NCBI RefSeq assembly: GCF_021532655.1
Contig: NZ_JAKGAS010000002.1
Span: forward strand, 124,001-188,000
Length of the DNA stretch: 64,000 bases
Origin: Paraglaciecola algarum
Lineage (GTDB): Bacteria; Pseudomonadota; Gammaproteobacteria; Enterobacterales; Alteromonadaceae
Direction of reading: 5' to 3'
A model generated the notes under the pieces. It had not been told where the DNA came from and did not search any database. It saw only the letters and a program-made list of their open reading frames with translations. A program made the translations under genes and the position numbers. This document shows positions 19,466 through 27,155 of this stretch, piece by piece; position 1 is the stretch's first letter, and each line of letters starts with the position of its first letter.

Positions 19466-20740
19466 CTACTTTGATTTTAATTTTTCGGTTTCAGCTAGCG
19501 CCCTAGCTTTTTGTTGTTTAGATAAGCCGAATTGATAATGCTGCTCTGGGCTAAATTTAATACTGTGGCGTTTCATTTGTCTGTCGTCTACATCACGACT
19601 TAGGTCAACATCAAATCGGACTAAATTCGAGTGGTTTTTATCCCAACCATTGACCCCAGTAAAATGTGATAACCCCCAAGTAATGCCTCTACCGTCTTTA
19701 GTATCTGTGAATGCATCGGGAACATATGGGCCTGCTGCAACTGGCATCATTTCAACAATTGAAGCAATTTCAAAATTCACCCAATCTTCAGCGTATTGAA
19801 TGGTATTGCGCTCATTACCATCTCGTATAGCAAATGCAGCCACACCTTTTTTAAATGGGAATAAAGTGGTTTCATGGCCGGCTGCTAATACTGGATTTAG
19901 CGGATGTTTCTTGAATGGTCCTAGAGGATTATCTGCTATCGCTAAGCCATGCATTCTAACTAGGCCTCTGCGTTTATCTTGCTTAGCAAAGTCTGATTTG
20001 TAGTAAAGATAAATTTTTCCATTATGTACTAATGGATAAGGGTCATGTATGGAATATTGGTCCCACTCCCCCTCACCACCATTTGGGATCACAATTTTGT
20101 TAAGAGGTGTCCAAGGGCCATCAGGCGAATCTGAATAAGAAACTGCTACCGGGCAATCATCACCTCGTTTTCCACTAGCTTGCATAAAACCTTGATAATA
20201 AAGATAGTACTTACCTTTCCACTTTAATATGTCAGTGGTAGAAACTGAGCGCCATCCTACATTAGGTTTGGGCGGTCTAGGTACGGCTACACCTTGTTCT
20301 TGCCAAGTAAAACCATCATCTGAAGTGGCATACCAAATTTCAGCTAAATCCCAATCAGCAGAAGGAATAGTGTCACTGCTTAAATCCGCACCTTTAGGTG
20401 GTGTAGGAGTATTACGGTAGGTATACCAAACATAATATTTGCCATTCTCAAAAATAATTTTGGAAGGATCTCGGCGAGATATGGTGCCGTCATCGTCGTT
20501 GTAATCAAAACCTTTCAACTTTGTATATTTAAATTGAGTATAGAGTTCGTTGTTTTCTTGGCGGTTTGCTAAAAAATTATCATAGTTACGGGTGACTGAT
20601 GCACTTAGCGGCATATCAGGTTTTTTGTCAGGCATAAAAAATGGAAATACTTTAGTGCTGTTTTGTGTTGCTTGATTGTCTGCGGCAATGACACTAAAAG
20701 GTAATAGTAAGGCAATCAGTGAACTTGTTAACTTTTTCAT
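19466..20740 (-). CDS. Secreted GH117-type hydrolase (neoagarooligosaccharide hydrolase family)
   Basis: A 424-aa exported protein with a signal peptide cleaved near VIAA-DN (about 20). The five-bladed propeller sequence matches GH117: RRDPS (Asp91), EIWYATSDDG, HDPYP (Asp233), LYYKSD, and GHETTLFPF (His289). As recalled from BpGH117 and related structures, the base Asp, the modulating Asp and an unusual acid His lie at about these spacings. The characterised family members release 3,6-anhydro-L-galactose from neoagaro-oligosaccharides, so agar use is likely; the substrate could differ. It is a lone gene with lysA's terminator upstream and no other agar genes nearby. Confidence 0.8.
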   Translation of the reverse strand: MKKLTSSLIALLLPFSVIAADNQATQNSTKVFPFFMPDKKPDMPLSASVTRNYDNFLANRQENNELYTQFKYTKLKGFDYNDDDGTISRRDPSKIIFENGKYYVWYTYRNTPTPPKGADLSSDTIPSADWDLAEIWYATSDDGFTWQEQGVAVPRPPKPNVGWRSVSTTDILKWKGKYYLYYQGFMQASGKRGDDCPVAVSYSDSPDGPWTPLNKIVIPNGGEGEWDQYSIHDPYPLVHNGKIYLYYKSDFAKQDKRRGLVRMHGLAIADNPLGPFKKHPLNPVLAAGHETTLFPFKKGVAAFAIRDGNERNTIQYAEDWVNFEIASIVEMMPVAAGPYVPDAFTDTKDGRGITWGLSHFTGVNGWDKNHSNLVRFDVDLSRDVDDRQMKRHSIKFSPEQHYQFGLSKQQKARALAETEKLKSK

Positions 20741-20777
20741 ATTTAAATCCCCAACAAAATATATAAAGTAATTGTAA

Positions 20778-20804
20778 ATAAAAAGCCGCTATAAAAATAG
20801 CGGC
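20778..20804 (-). terminator. Rho-independent terminator of lptM-lysA
   Basis: GCCGCTAT and ATAGCGGC form a perfect 8-bp stem with a 4-nt loop at 20785-20804; on the minus strand it is followed by TTTTTATTTA. It lies 42 bp after the lysA stop and separates it from the GH117 gene. Confidence 0.9.
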
Positions 20805-20845
20805 CAATGCATTTAGTTAACAATTAATTGTAAGTTTTGTGTAAA

Positions 20846-22096
20846 TTATCTTGGAATAAACTCGTTCTCAAACAACTGCTCAACTGTTTCACGTTTTCTA
20901 ACTAAGTGTACTGCTTCATCATCAACTAATATTTCTGCTGCTCGGCAACGGCTATTATAATTCGATGCCATAGCAAAACCATATGCTCCTGCACTACGTA
21001 CAGCTAGATAATCTTCTGGAGCAATAGCCAATTCTCTGTTTTTTCCTAAAAAGTCACCCGTCTCGCAAATTGGGCCAACCACATCATAAATTGCTTTTTC
21101 TCTAGGCAATGCAGCATTTAGTGGAATGATATTTTGCCATGCTGAATATAAAGCTGGGCGAAGTAAGTCATTCATTGCAGCATCAATGATGGCGAAATTC
21201 TTTTCAGCGCCTTGCTTTAAAAATTCAACTTTGGTTAATAACACTCCGGCATTAGCCATGATTGCCCGGCCAGGTTCAAAGATGAGCATTAATTCTTCAC
21301 GACCAGCTAGTCGTTGAGCTATGGCTTGAGTGTACTGATCTGGATGTGGAGGCTCTTCATCATCATATGTCACACCTAAACCGCCACCTACATCTAAATG
21401 TTTAATTTGAATGCCATGTTCAGCAAGTTCGTCAATTAAGGCTAACAAAATATCTAACGCATCCACAAATGGCGCGATATCAGTAAGTTGCGAGCCAATA
21501 TGGCAATCAATGCCTACTACATTCAAAAACGGTAGGCTACTGGCATATTGATATATTTCTATCGCTTGCTCACGTTCAACACCAAACTTATTGTCTTTTA
21601 AACCTGTGGAAATATAAGGGTGGGTTTTTGCATCTACATCCGGATTAACACGAATTGAAATAGGTGCTTTTTTACCTAAGCTTTCAGCTACTTGGTTTAT
21701 CCTAGCTAATTCACTACGAGATTCAACATTAAAACATTTTATGCCTTGCTCTAAACCGAAAGCGATTTCTTCTGGAGTTTTACCCACACCAGAAAATACT
21801 ACTTTACTAGGATCTCCACCTGCTTTAAGTACACGAGACAACTCACCGCCTGACACAATATCAAACCCTGACCCTAACTTTGCCATCACGTTTAATACCG
21901 CTAAGTTCGAGTTGGCTTTGACTGCGTAACAAATAAGATGTGGCTGATTGCCTGCAGCGTTATTAAAGGCGTGCCAGTGACGTTCAATTGTTGATTTAGA
22001 GTATACGTAACAAGGCGTACCGAATTTCTTGGCGATATCTTCAAGGGCGACATTTTCAGCAAATAGCTGTTCATTTTTATAAGCAAAATAGTCCAT
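20846..22096 (-). CDS. lysA: Diaminopimelate decarboxylase
   Basis: About 416 aa. LysA is the PLP enzyme that decarboxylates meso-diaminopimelate to lysine. The PLP lysine lies in CYAVKANSN (about 60), followed by DIVSGGEL, the HIGSQ histidine, the GGGLG glycine loop, EPGRAI and the C-terminal cysteine in GPICETGDFL. The ATG at 22096 gives MDYFAYKNEQLFAE, the normal family start; reading further upstream would run through lptM in another frame. AGAGGGG inside the end of lptM serves as ribosome site, with a 1-nt gap to the lptM stop, so translation is probably coupled. Confidence 0.97.
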   Translation of the reverse strand: MDYFAYKNEQLFAENVALEDIAKKFGTPCYVYSKSTIERHWHAFNNAAGNQPHLICYAVKANSNLAVLNVMAKLGSGFDIVSGGELSRVLKAGGDPSKVVFSGVGKTPEEIAFGLEQGIKCFNVESRSELARINQVAESLGKKAPISIRVNPDVDAKTHPYISTGLKDNKFGVEREQAIEIYQYASSLPFLNVVGIDCHIGSQLTDIAPFVDALDILLALIDELAEHGIQIKHLDVGGGLGVTYDDEEPPHPDQYTQAIAQRLAGREELMLIFEPGRAIMANAGVLLTKVEFLKQGAEKNFAIIDAAMNDLLRPALYSAWQNIIPLNAALPREKAIYDVVGPICETGDFLGKNRELAIAPEDYLAVRSAGAYGFAMASNYNSRCRAAEILVDDEAVHLVRKRETVEQLFENEFIPR

Positions 22097-22097
22097 A

Positions 22098-22262
22098 TCA
22101 GTTTTTCCCCTCTGATTCGGTTGATTCTTTAGTGTCTTTGTTAGGCTGATTAGTTGTAGGTTCTTCAGATAAATATAAAGCCCGTTTTTGCCCACAAGAA
22201 CACAGTAAAACAAGACTTAGCAACACTAGAGTAAGTGTTTGAGATTTGAATGAATCACGCAT
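22098..22262 (-). CDS. lptM: Small lipoprotein LptM (YifL)
   Basis: A 54-aa lipoprotein. The start MRDSFKSQTLTLVLL leads to a lipobox ending CSCGQKRALYL; E. coli YifL/LptM has a comparable CGLKGPLYF after its lipid cysteine. The tail is hydrophilic and rich in Thr, Glu and Asn. LptM stabilises the LptD-LptE LPS translocon and promotes its disulfide maturation in the outer membrane. It lies 1 bp upstream of lysA, and yifL is likewise next to dapF in E. coli, so position supports the call. Confidence 0.85.
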   Translation of the reverse strand: MRDSFKSQTLTLVLLSLVLLCSCGQKRALYLSEEPTTNQPNKDTKESTESEGKN

Positions 22263-22386
22263 AACAACAATAGCCTAAATTAATATAGGCTAATCATGTC
22301 ATTACCTTGGCCAAATGCAAAGCATTGCAGAGCTGACAGCACCTTATTTTATGCAATATGAAATAACAAATGCCAATTGTATTCAG

Positions 22387-23454
22387 TTAATAACTAAGTT
22401 GGCTTAATGATTGTTGCACTGACGGAGGAAATTTTACATCTCGCCATAAAGAAGCGCACAAACTTTTAGTATCTGTCCATTGTTTCTTTAGTATCCAATC
22501 AATCAAAATATTTGGATTAGACGGAAACTGCACCGAAACACAAGGTTCGGATTGCAACCATTGTTCAATCGCTTCCAAATCTAGAGTACGCATTAATTGG
22601 CAAAGTCCTAAATCTGACAAAGTAAAAGCATTCGTCAACTGTTCAAACTGCCCTTCTAAAGGTTTTAATAACATACGTTTGTTGTAGTGCAAACACTCAC
22701 TAGCCATTTCAAATCCAGCATTAGCAATCACACCTTGGCATCTGGCTAATGCTGCTTTGAAGGGGGCTTTAGCTGTGGGATGCCAAATTACATTTTCTAT
22801 AATGTGTGCGTCTTTGATATTGGGATGAAAGCAAATAAAATCCTGTTCCGCAAAGGTGCTAAGGGTTTTTTGTATGTCTTTTGTTTCTTCAAAAGGCAAA
22901 TATACCAAAATACTTTTATCTGAAATTTTTCGAGGTTCATTACCATCTATGAATGGGGGCAATATTGGAAATCCAAAGTGATACCAGTGGATCCCTAACC
23001 TTACATCGGTAGGCGCAAAATAACGGGTGAGTAGTTTATCCAGTGGGCCAATTCCTTTGATTGGAATGGGATGAGAAAAAGCGGCCTGGTGGCTTAGGGA
23101 AATAGAAGGTACTTTTTGACGTTTTGCAGCCCAGGCTGAAATCGGCTCAAAATCATTAATTAGTAAATCGTAGTCTTGCAAATTTAATGACTTTACATCT
23201 TGGATAAAACGAGCAAACTTTAATGCTTTGAAAGTCTGCCAGTAATCGATTTTACCATTTTTCGTGGCAAAACTCAGGCCGCGAAAAGTTTGATAGTTTC
23301 CAAACTCTTGCATATCAAAATAGCTTGCCTGTTCTCTTCCAGAAAACAAAAAATCTACTTCAACCTCAGGTCGTTTAGCAAAAGCTTGGGCCATTATTCT
23401 AGCTCGGGTGATATGGCCGTTTCCTGTGCCTTGTACTCCAAAAAGAATTTTCAC
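22387..23454 (-). CDS. MJ1255/VC2487-family glycosyltransferase
   Basis: About 355 aa with the GT-B fold. The N-terminal GVQGTGNGHITRARIMA is the family signature (an MGT/MurG-like loop), followed by FLFSGREQASYFD and NDFEPISAWAAK; the C-terminal acceptor/donor region has ANAGFEMASECLHYNKRML. The substrate is unknown. A GAGGG ribosome site lies right against the ATG at 23460 but six bases before the GTG at 23454, so the GTG is the better start (two residues shorter). It is followed upstream by a PAP2 phosphatase gene on the same strand, hinting at a lipid-linked sugar role. Confidence 0.85.
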   Translation of the reverse strand: MKILFGVQGTGNGHITRARIMAQAFAKRPEVEVDFLFSGREQASYFDMQEFGNYQTFRGLSFATKNGKIDYWQTFKALKFARFIQDVKSLNLQDYDLLINDFEPISAWAAKRQKVPSISLSHQAAFSHPIPIKGIGPLDKLLTRYFAPTDVRLGIHWYHFGFPILPPFIDGNEPRKISDKSILVYLPFEETKDIQKTLSTFAEQDFICFHPNIKDAHIIENVIWHPTAKAPFKAALARCQGVIANAGFEMASECLHYNKRMLLKPLEGQFEQLTNAFTLSDLGLCQLMRTLDLEAIEQWLQSEPCVSVQFPSNPNILIDWILKKQWTDTKSLCASLWRDVKFPPSVQQSLSQLSY

Positions 23455-23499
23455 GTGCATCCCTCAAAATATAGGTAAAACTTAAAACCTAGGTAAGCC

Positions 23500-24009
23500 T
23501 TAAAATATAGATAAATTCAAAGTAGAAATGCCCAACCCTAAAGCAGCGCCGGCAATAATATCTCCAGGATAATGCACTCCCAGAAGCACTCTAGAACAGC
23601 CCACACAAGTTGCCCAAAAATAAGCAAATATTGAAAGTGCCGGATAAAAATGGCTAATTAGTGAAGCCATTAAAAAAGCAGCAGCTGTATGGCCTGACGG
23701 TAAGCTAAATTTGTCTGACGGCACAATATGAGCATTTAAATTTGTGAGACAGTCACATGGACGCTGCCGCTTTAAAGATCTTTTAAGTATCAAATAAATC
23801 GGTATTTCAAAGGCATAGGCTAATAAGCCAGCATATAAAAATAATGCGCCATGTTGCGGTTCTAGCCACCATAACAAGCCTCCAATTAATAAGTAGAGTT
23901 GGCCGTCACCGGTTTTCGATATTAGTTTTATCCAACGACAATCTCGTTCTGCCATCAAATTAAAAACCCAATAAAAAATAGCTTTATCACTTTGTGCCAA
24001 GGTTCTCAT
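23500..24009 (-). CDS. PAP2-family lipid phosphatase
   Basis: About 169 aa, an integral membrane phosphatase with around five hydrophobic segments. The three PAP2 motifs are complete: KRSLKRQRP, PSGHTAAAF and SRVLLGVHYPGD, so it should be active on a lipid phosphate such as undecaprenyl pyrophosphate or phosphatidylglycerol phosphate. The ATG at 24009 has GGAG eight bases upstream; a further ATG at 24036 would add nine residues. It sits 40 bp upstream of the MJ1255-type glycosyltransferase. Confidence 0.88.
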   Translation of the reverse strand: MRTLAQSDKAIFYWVFNLMAERDCRWIKLISKTGDGQLYLLIGGLLWWLEPQHGALFLYAGLLAYAFEIPIYLILKRSLKRQRPCDCLTNLNAHIVPSDKFSLPSGHTAAAFLMASLISHFYPALSIFAYFWATCVGCSRVLLGVHYPGDIIAGAALGLGISTLNLSIF

Positions 24010-24167
24010 CGTTTTCACTCCACTTAGCATTGCCATTCAAATAGTAGATTCGGTATATGAATCACATATGACGCTTTTACTAAAGCTTTGTGACAAACGG
24101 GTATGTTAATTTACCTATAAAATAATCCACCTGATCTTTAATTAAAATAGGTTTACACTGAGCTTAA

Positions 24168-24206
24168 TAACCTGAGTTCTGGATAAGCCGAGCCTCTCGA
24201 ACTCAG
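24168..24206. repeat. Dispersed hairpin repeat, copy 1
   Basis: The 19-nt core GATAAGCCGAGCCTCTCGA (24182-24200) recurs exactly at 35371-35389, and the shared region extends to 33 nt with three differences. Here CTGAGTTC (24172-24179) and GAACTCAG (24199-24206) pair perfectly, enclosing the core, and CGAG-CCT-CTCG can form an inner stem. It lies 60 bp upstream of the rraA start, so it could be in the rraA leader. It may be a REP-like element or a structured RNA. Confidence 0.7.
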
Positions 24207-24265
24207 ATTAAATAGGCATACAATTGCCTTCTAAACTCAAGGTTAAATTCTTTTAAGGAAAGTTC

Positions 24266-24751
24266 ATGGATTACAATACTTCTACTCTTTGCGATATTTT
24301 TGCTGACAGTGTTGACGTGGTTGAGCCCATGTTTGTTAGTTTTGGTGGCCGCCCTTCTTATGGTGGAGAAATTACTACTATTAAGTGTTTTGAAGACAAA
24401 GGTTTAGTTTTAAAAACTTTAGAGCAACCGGGTTTAGGTAAGGTTTTGTTGATTGATGGTGGTGGTTCTATGCGCTGTGCGTTAATTGATTCCAATGCAG
24501 CTCAACTTGCTTTTGATAATGGTTGGGAAGGTATAGTGGTTTACGGTAGTGTTCGAGAGGTCGACGATTTAGAAGACATAAATATAGGCATTCATGCTAT
24601 TGCTTCGATTCCCGTCAGTGCTGATGATCAAGAAATAGGTGAGCTTGACGTTGCGGTAAATTTTGGTGGTGTGACCTTTTTGCCTGAAGACCATTTATAT
24701 GCAGATAGCACGGGTATTATTTTGTCTCCTGAGCCATTAGATATTGAGTAA
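24266..24751 (+). CDS. rraA: Regulator of ribonuclease E activity A
   Basis: A 161-aa protein of full length. RraA forms a trimeric ring that binds the C-terminal scaffold of RNase E and lowers its activity, altering mRNA decay. Features include [19 protein letters not shown] at the start, the FGGRPSYGG segment, and the family core [15 protein letters not shown] and [16 protein letters not shown] strong AAGGA precedes the ATG. The leader carries a dispersed hairpin repeat, and a strong terminator follows. Confidence 0.97.
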   Translation: MDYNTSTLCDIFADSVDVVEPMFVSFGGRPSYGGEITTIKCFEDKGLVLKTLEQPGLGKVLLIDGGGSMRCALIDSNAAQLAFDNGWEGIVVYGSVREVDDLEDINIGIHAIASIPVSADDQEIGELDVAVNFGGVTFLPEDHLYADSTGIILSPEPLDIE

Positions 24752-24789
24752 TCTTTCTTTTTAAATTCGTAAAAATCGACACAAACAAA

Positions 24790-24826
24790 AACGCCGTATT
24801 CCAAAGAATGCGGCGTTTTTTATTTT
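24790..24826. terminator. Bidirectional Rho-independent terminator between rraA and exbD
   Basis: AACGCCGTATTC and GAATGCGGCGTT form a 12-bp stem with one G-U pair and a CAAA loop (24790-24817). T-runs follow on the plus strand and, after the complementary side, on the minus strand. It can end both rraA and the convergent exbD. Confidence 0.92.
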
Positions 24827-24869
24827 TAGTACTAAATAACTTTAGTTAGCAGTTATTTTATTTACCCGT

Positions 24870-25277
24870 TTACTTACCAACTAATACAGATACGTTTGCA
24901 ATACCCGCTTTTTTCACTTCGTTGATAACTTCAGTTACGTCACCGTGTTTCGCTTTTGGATGGGCTTGTACCGCCGCAGAGTCTTGAGCGTTTTCAGCCA
25001 AGAAGCTTTGAATGTTAGCTTCTACGCGGCGAATATCTACTTCACGACCATTTACTACAATAGTGCCATCTTCGTTAACACGTATTGCTAACGACTTCAC
25101 GTTAGTAGGAGGTGGTGGAGTGTTTGAATCTTTAGGACGATTAACTTCAAGACCTTTTTCTTTAACAAATGAGGTTGTCACAATAAAGAATATAAGCATG
25201 ATGAACACTATGTCCAACATGGGGGTCATATCAATTGCTGCTTCGTCGTCAGCAGAGCCGTGCTTTTTTCTTTTCAT
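24870..25277 (-). CDS. ExbD/TolR-family biopolymer transport protein
   Basis: A 135-aa protein with one membrane helix near 17-37 (IDMTPMLDIVFIMLIFFIVTTSF) carrying the essential aspartate (Asp22), then a proline linker and a periplasmic domain. ExbD works with ExbB to use proton flow to energise TonB-dependent transport; TolR-type relatives serve Tol-Pal. No exbB, tonB or second exbD is adjacent on either side, which is unusual for the family. The 190 bp upstream hold only AT-rich DNA. Confidence 0.9.
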   Translation of the reverse strand: MKRKKHGSADDEAAIDMTPMLDIVFIMLIFFIVTTSFVKEKGLEVNRPKDSNTPPPPTNVKSLAIRVNEDGTIVVNGREVDIRRVEANIQSFLAENAQDSAAVQAHPKAKHGDVTEVINEVKKAGIANVSVLVGK

Positions 25278-25467
25278 TCTTAAAAATCGCCAATTAGGTT
25301 AAAACGAATCTGCCTAGTATAAAGACAGTTGTACTCAAGAGCATCAATTAATTAACTTTAAATTAATAAAAATCTCAAATAGCTTACTTATTTCAAGTGC
25401 TGTATAGACTGCCAAATTTGGCGTAAATAATCCAGTCTGTTTTGTCTACTCTTGCTTATTTGTTTGC

Positions 25468-26538
25468 TTAAAACCAGCTAAATACCTCAGATAACTGTTT
25501 AATCTGGCCGCTAGACTCAGGGGTGTAACCAGATAAAGCTGAAATATCCTGAATAAAAGCAGGGCTTTTAATAAGCTGTAATAATTGTGCTACCGCTTTT
25601 AGGTTTAAGCTTTGTTTTTTGCACACGAACAAATATTGTTCAGTGGCAACAGGAATAAAATGCAAACCAAAATGACTTGCCGCGGCTTCAATACCCAATC
25701 CTACATCTGCCATACCTGCGGCAATAAAAGCTGCCACTGCTGAGTGGGTGTATTCCTCATCAGCAAATCCTTTAATTTGATTTGGATCAATCTTGTCTGC
25801 CGTTAATAGCTCATCTAACAAAGCTCGAGTGCCTGAGTCTTTTTGTCGATTAATAAATTTTACATCTGAACGAATTAAATCTGTCACTTGCTGAATGTTT
25901 TTAGGATTGGCCTGTTGCACCATTAACCCTTGTTGGCGCAGCACAAAACTTATAATCACATGTTCAACAGGATCAAGATAACGTCGAAATATACTCACCA
26001 TATTTGTACTGACATACTGAATCGGCACGTCAAAACCAGCTAATTCGCAATCACCTCTTTGCAAAGCGGCTAAAGATTCTTCGATGCTTTTATATTGTAA
26101 ATCTAATTGAAACTCTTTAGCTGCGTCAGGCAATAATGCAACGGCATAACCATGACTGGCGTGGATCCGAACGGAAGGTGTCACGTCTGCCAAAATTTGT
26201 TGGACCTCGATATTTAATTCTGAGGTTAAATTGTCTAATTGAGGCCCAAGTCGAGCTGCAACTCGGTGTTTTGACCAAAGCAATTTTTCGCCTAAAGGTG
26301 TCAATTTGGCACCACGACCTCTATGTAATTCGACTAATGGCAAGCCAAATATTTCAGTCGACTTGTTGATTAAATTCCATGCACCTCGATATGACATGCC
26401 AACATTCTCTGCCGCTTTAGTGAGTTTACTGTTGTGTTTAATTTGGCTTAATAAATCGAACAAGGTGGCCGGTAAGGTGTTTCCTTGCTCATCTAAAAAT
26501 ATCCAACTCGGTTGTATTTTTATTTTATTAATATGCAT
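25468..26538 (-). CDS. ModE-like transcriptional regulator with substrate-binding domain
   Basis: A 356-aa regulator. Residues about 1-100 form a ModE/LysR-like winged helix-turn-helix (SKLTKAAENVGMSYRGAWNLINKSTEIFG, ELHRGRGAKLTPLG). The remainder is a periplasmic-binding-protein-like domain of the PBP_like type, with INRQKDSGTRALLDELL and AAGMADVGLGIEAAASHFG. Such proteins are often linked to molybdate or oxyanion sensing. It is divergent from the molybdenum formate dehydrogenase operon across a 120-bp gap that holds a perfect palindrome, so it probably controls that operon. The ligand is not known. Confidence 0.85.
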   Translation of the reverse strand: MHINKIKIQPSWIFLDEQGNTLPATLFDLLSQIKHNSKLTKAAENVGMSYRGAWNLINKSTEIFGLPLVELHRGRGAKLTPLGEKLLWSKHRVAARLGPQLDNLTSELNIEVQQILADVTPSVRIHASHGYAVALLPDAAKEFQLDLQYKSIEESLAALQRGDCELAGFDVPIQYVSTNMVSIFRRYLDPVEHVIISFVLRQQGLMVQQANPKNIQQVTDLIRSDVKFINRQKDSGTRALLDELLTADKIDPNQIKGFADEEYTHSAVAAFIAAGMADVGLGIEAAASHFGLHFIPVATEQYLFVCKKQSLNLKAVAQLLQLIKSPAFIQDISALSGYTPESSGQIKQLSEVFSWF

Positions 26539-26550
26539 TTTGTTTCATAT

Positions 26551-26578
26551 TTGGCATCTGTATTAGCCATGTTATCTT
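26551..26578 (+). promoter_or_regulatory. Candidate sigma-70 promoter of the fds operon
   Basis: TTGGCA (26551-26556) and TATCTT (26573-26578) are separated by 16 bp, upstream of fdsG and just before the long palindrome. Transcription would start at or within the palindrome's left arm. It is a reasonable but unproven match. Confidence 0.4.
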
Positions 26579-26592
26579 AGCTGGCAATCAAA

Positions 26593-26640
26593 AAACCAGT
26601 GTAAATATATGTAATATTTTACATATATTTACACTGGTTT
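26593..26640. promoter_or_regulatory. Perfect 22-bp inverted repeat, probable operator of the fds operon
   Basis: Two perfectly complementary 22-nt arms (26593-26614 and 26619-26640) flank a TATT spacer; the arms begin AAACCAGTGTAAATATATG. It ends 17 bp before the fdsG start codon and lies between divergent genes, just downstream of a likely -10 box. ModE operators are AT-rich palindromes with TATAT-type half sites, so binding by the adjacent ModE-like regulator is the simplest idea. As RNA it would form a very stable leader hairpin. There is no T-run, so it is not an ordinary terminator. Confidence 0.75.
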
Positions 26641-26657
26641 AGCTTACGAACGGACAA

Positions 26658-27155
26658 ATGAAAATGAATCAGTCATCAAACTGGGATCCTCAAATAGCCC
26701 AAAATGCTATTGATGAGTTAAAAGGTCAACCGGGTGCGCTCCTGCCTATATTGCATAAAATTCAGAATATACTTGGGTATATCCCCAAGGATAGTATCCC
26801 TATGATTGCTAAAGCTTTGCAACAAACTAGTGCTGAAATTCATGGGGTAGTTAGCTTTTATCATCATTTTCGTACCAGCCCGCCAGGTAAACATATTTTA
26901 CAAATTTGCCGAGCTGAAGCTTGCCAAGCTCGAGGTTCACGACAGTTAGAAGCTCATGTTAAAGATTCATTAAAGGTGGACTACCATGCAACAACCGCAG
27001 ATAACACTTTCACATTAGAGCCAGTTTATTGTCTAGGTAACTGTACCAATGGCCCAAATATTCGTGTGGATGACGACATCATTGCTGGAGTCACCTCAGA
27101 AAAATTTGATGTGATTAAAGAACAAAAAAATACCTTTGTTGTGGAGTTAGCCTAA
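26658..27155 (+). CDS. fdsG: NAD-dependent formate dehydrogenase gamma subunit
   Basis: A 165-aa NuoE-like subunit carrying one [2Fe-2S] cluster in the cytoplasmic FdsABGD complex, passing electrons to FdsB. The thioredoxin-like fold has cluster ligands in CRAEAC (Cys about 90 and 95) and CLGNC (about 131 and 135), and IHGVVSFYHHF matches the NuoE family. Start is ATG at 26658; a second ATG lies two codons later. The stop overlaps the fdsB ATG (TAATG), so it is coupled to fdsB. Confidence 0.93.
   Translation: MKMNQSSNWDPQIAQNAIDELKGQPGALLPILHKIQNILGYIPKDSIPMIAKALQQTSAEIHGVVSFYHHFRTSPPGKHILQICRAEACQARGSRQLEAHVKDSLKVDYHATTADNTFTLEPVYCLGNCTNGPNIRVDDDIIAGVTSEKFDVIKEQKNTFVVELA

Noticed and set aside
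22097..22213. A longer lysA starting at 22213
   Set aside because: The extra part reads the lptM gene in another frame; the ATG at 22096 has a ribosome site and matches known LysA starts.
26593..26640. The fds palindrome as a Rho-independent terminator
   Set aside because: No run of T follows on either strand, the stem is A-T rich, and it lies between divergent genes where nothing needs ending.
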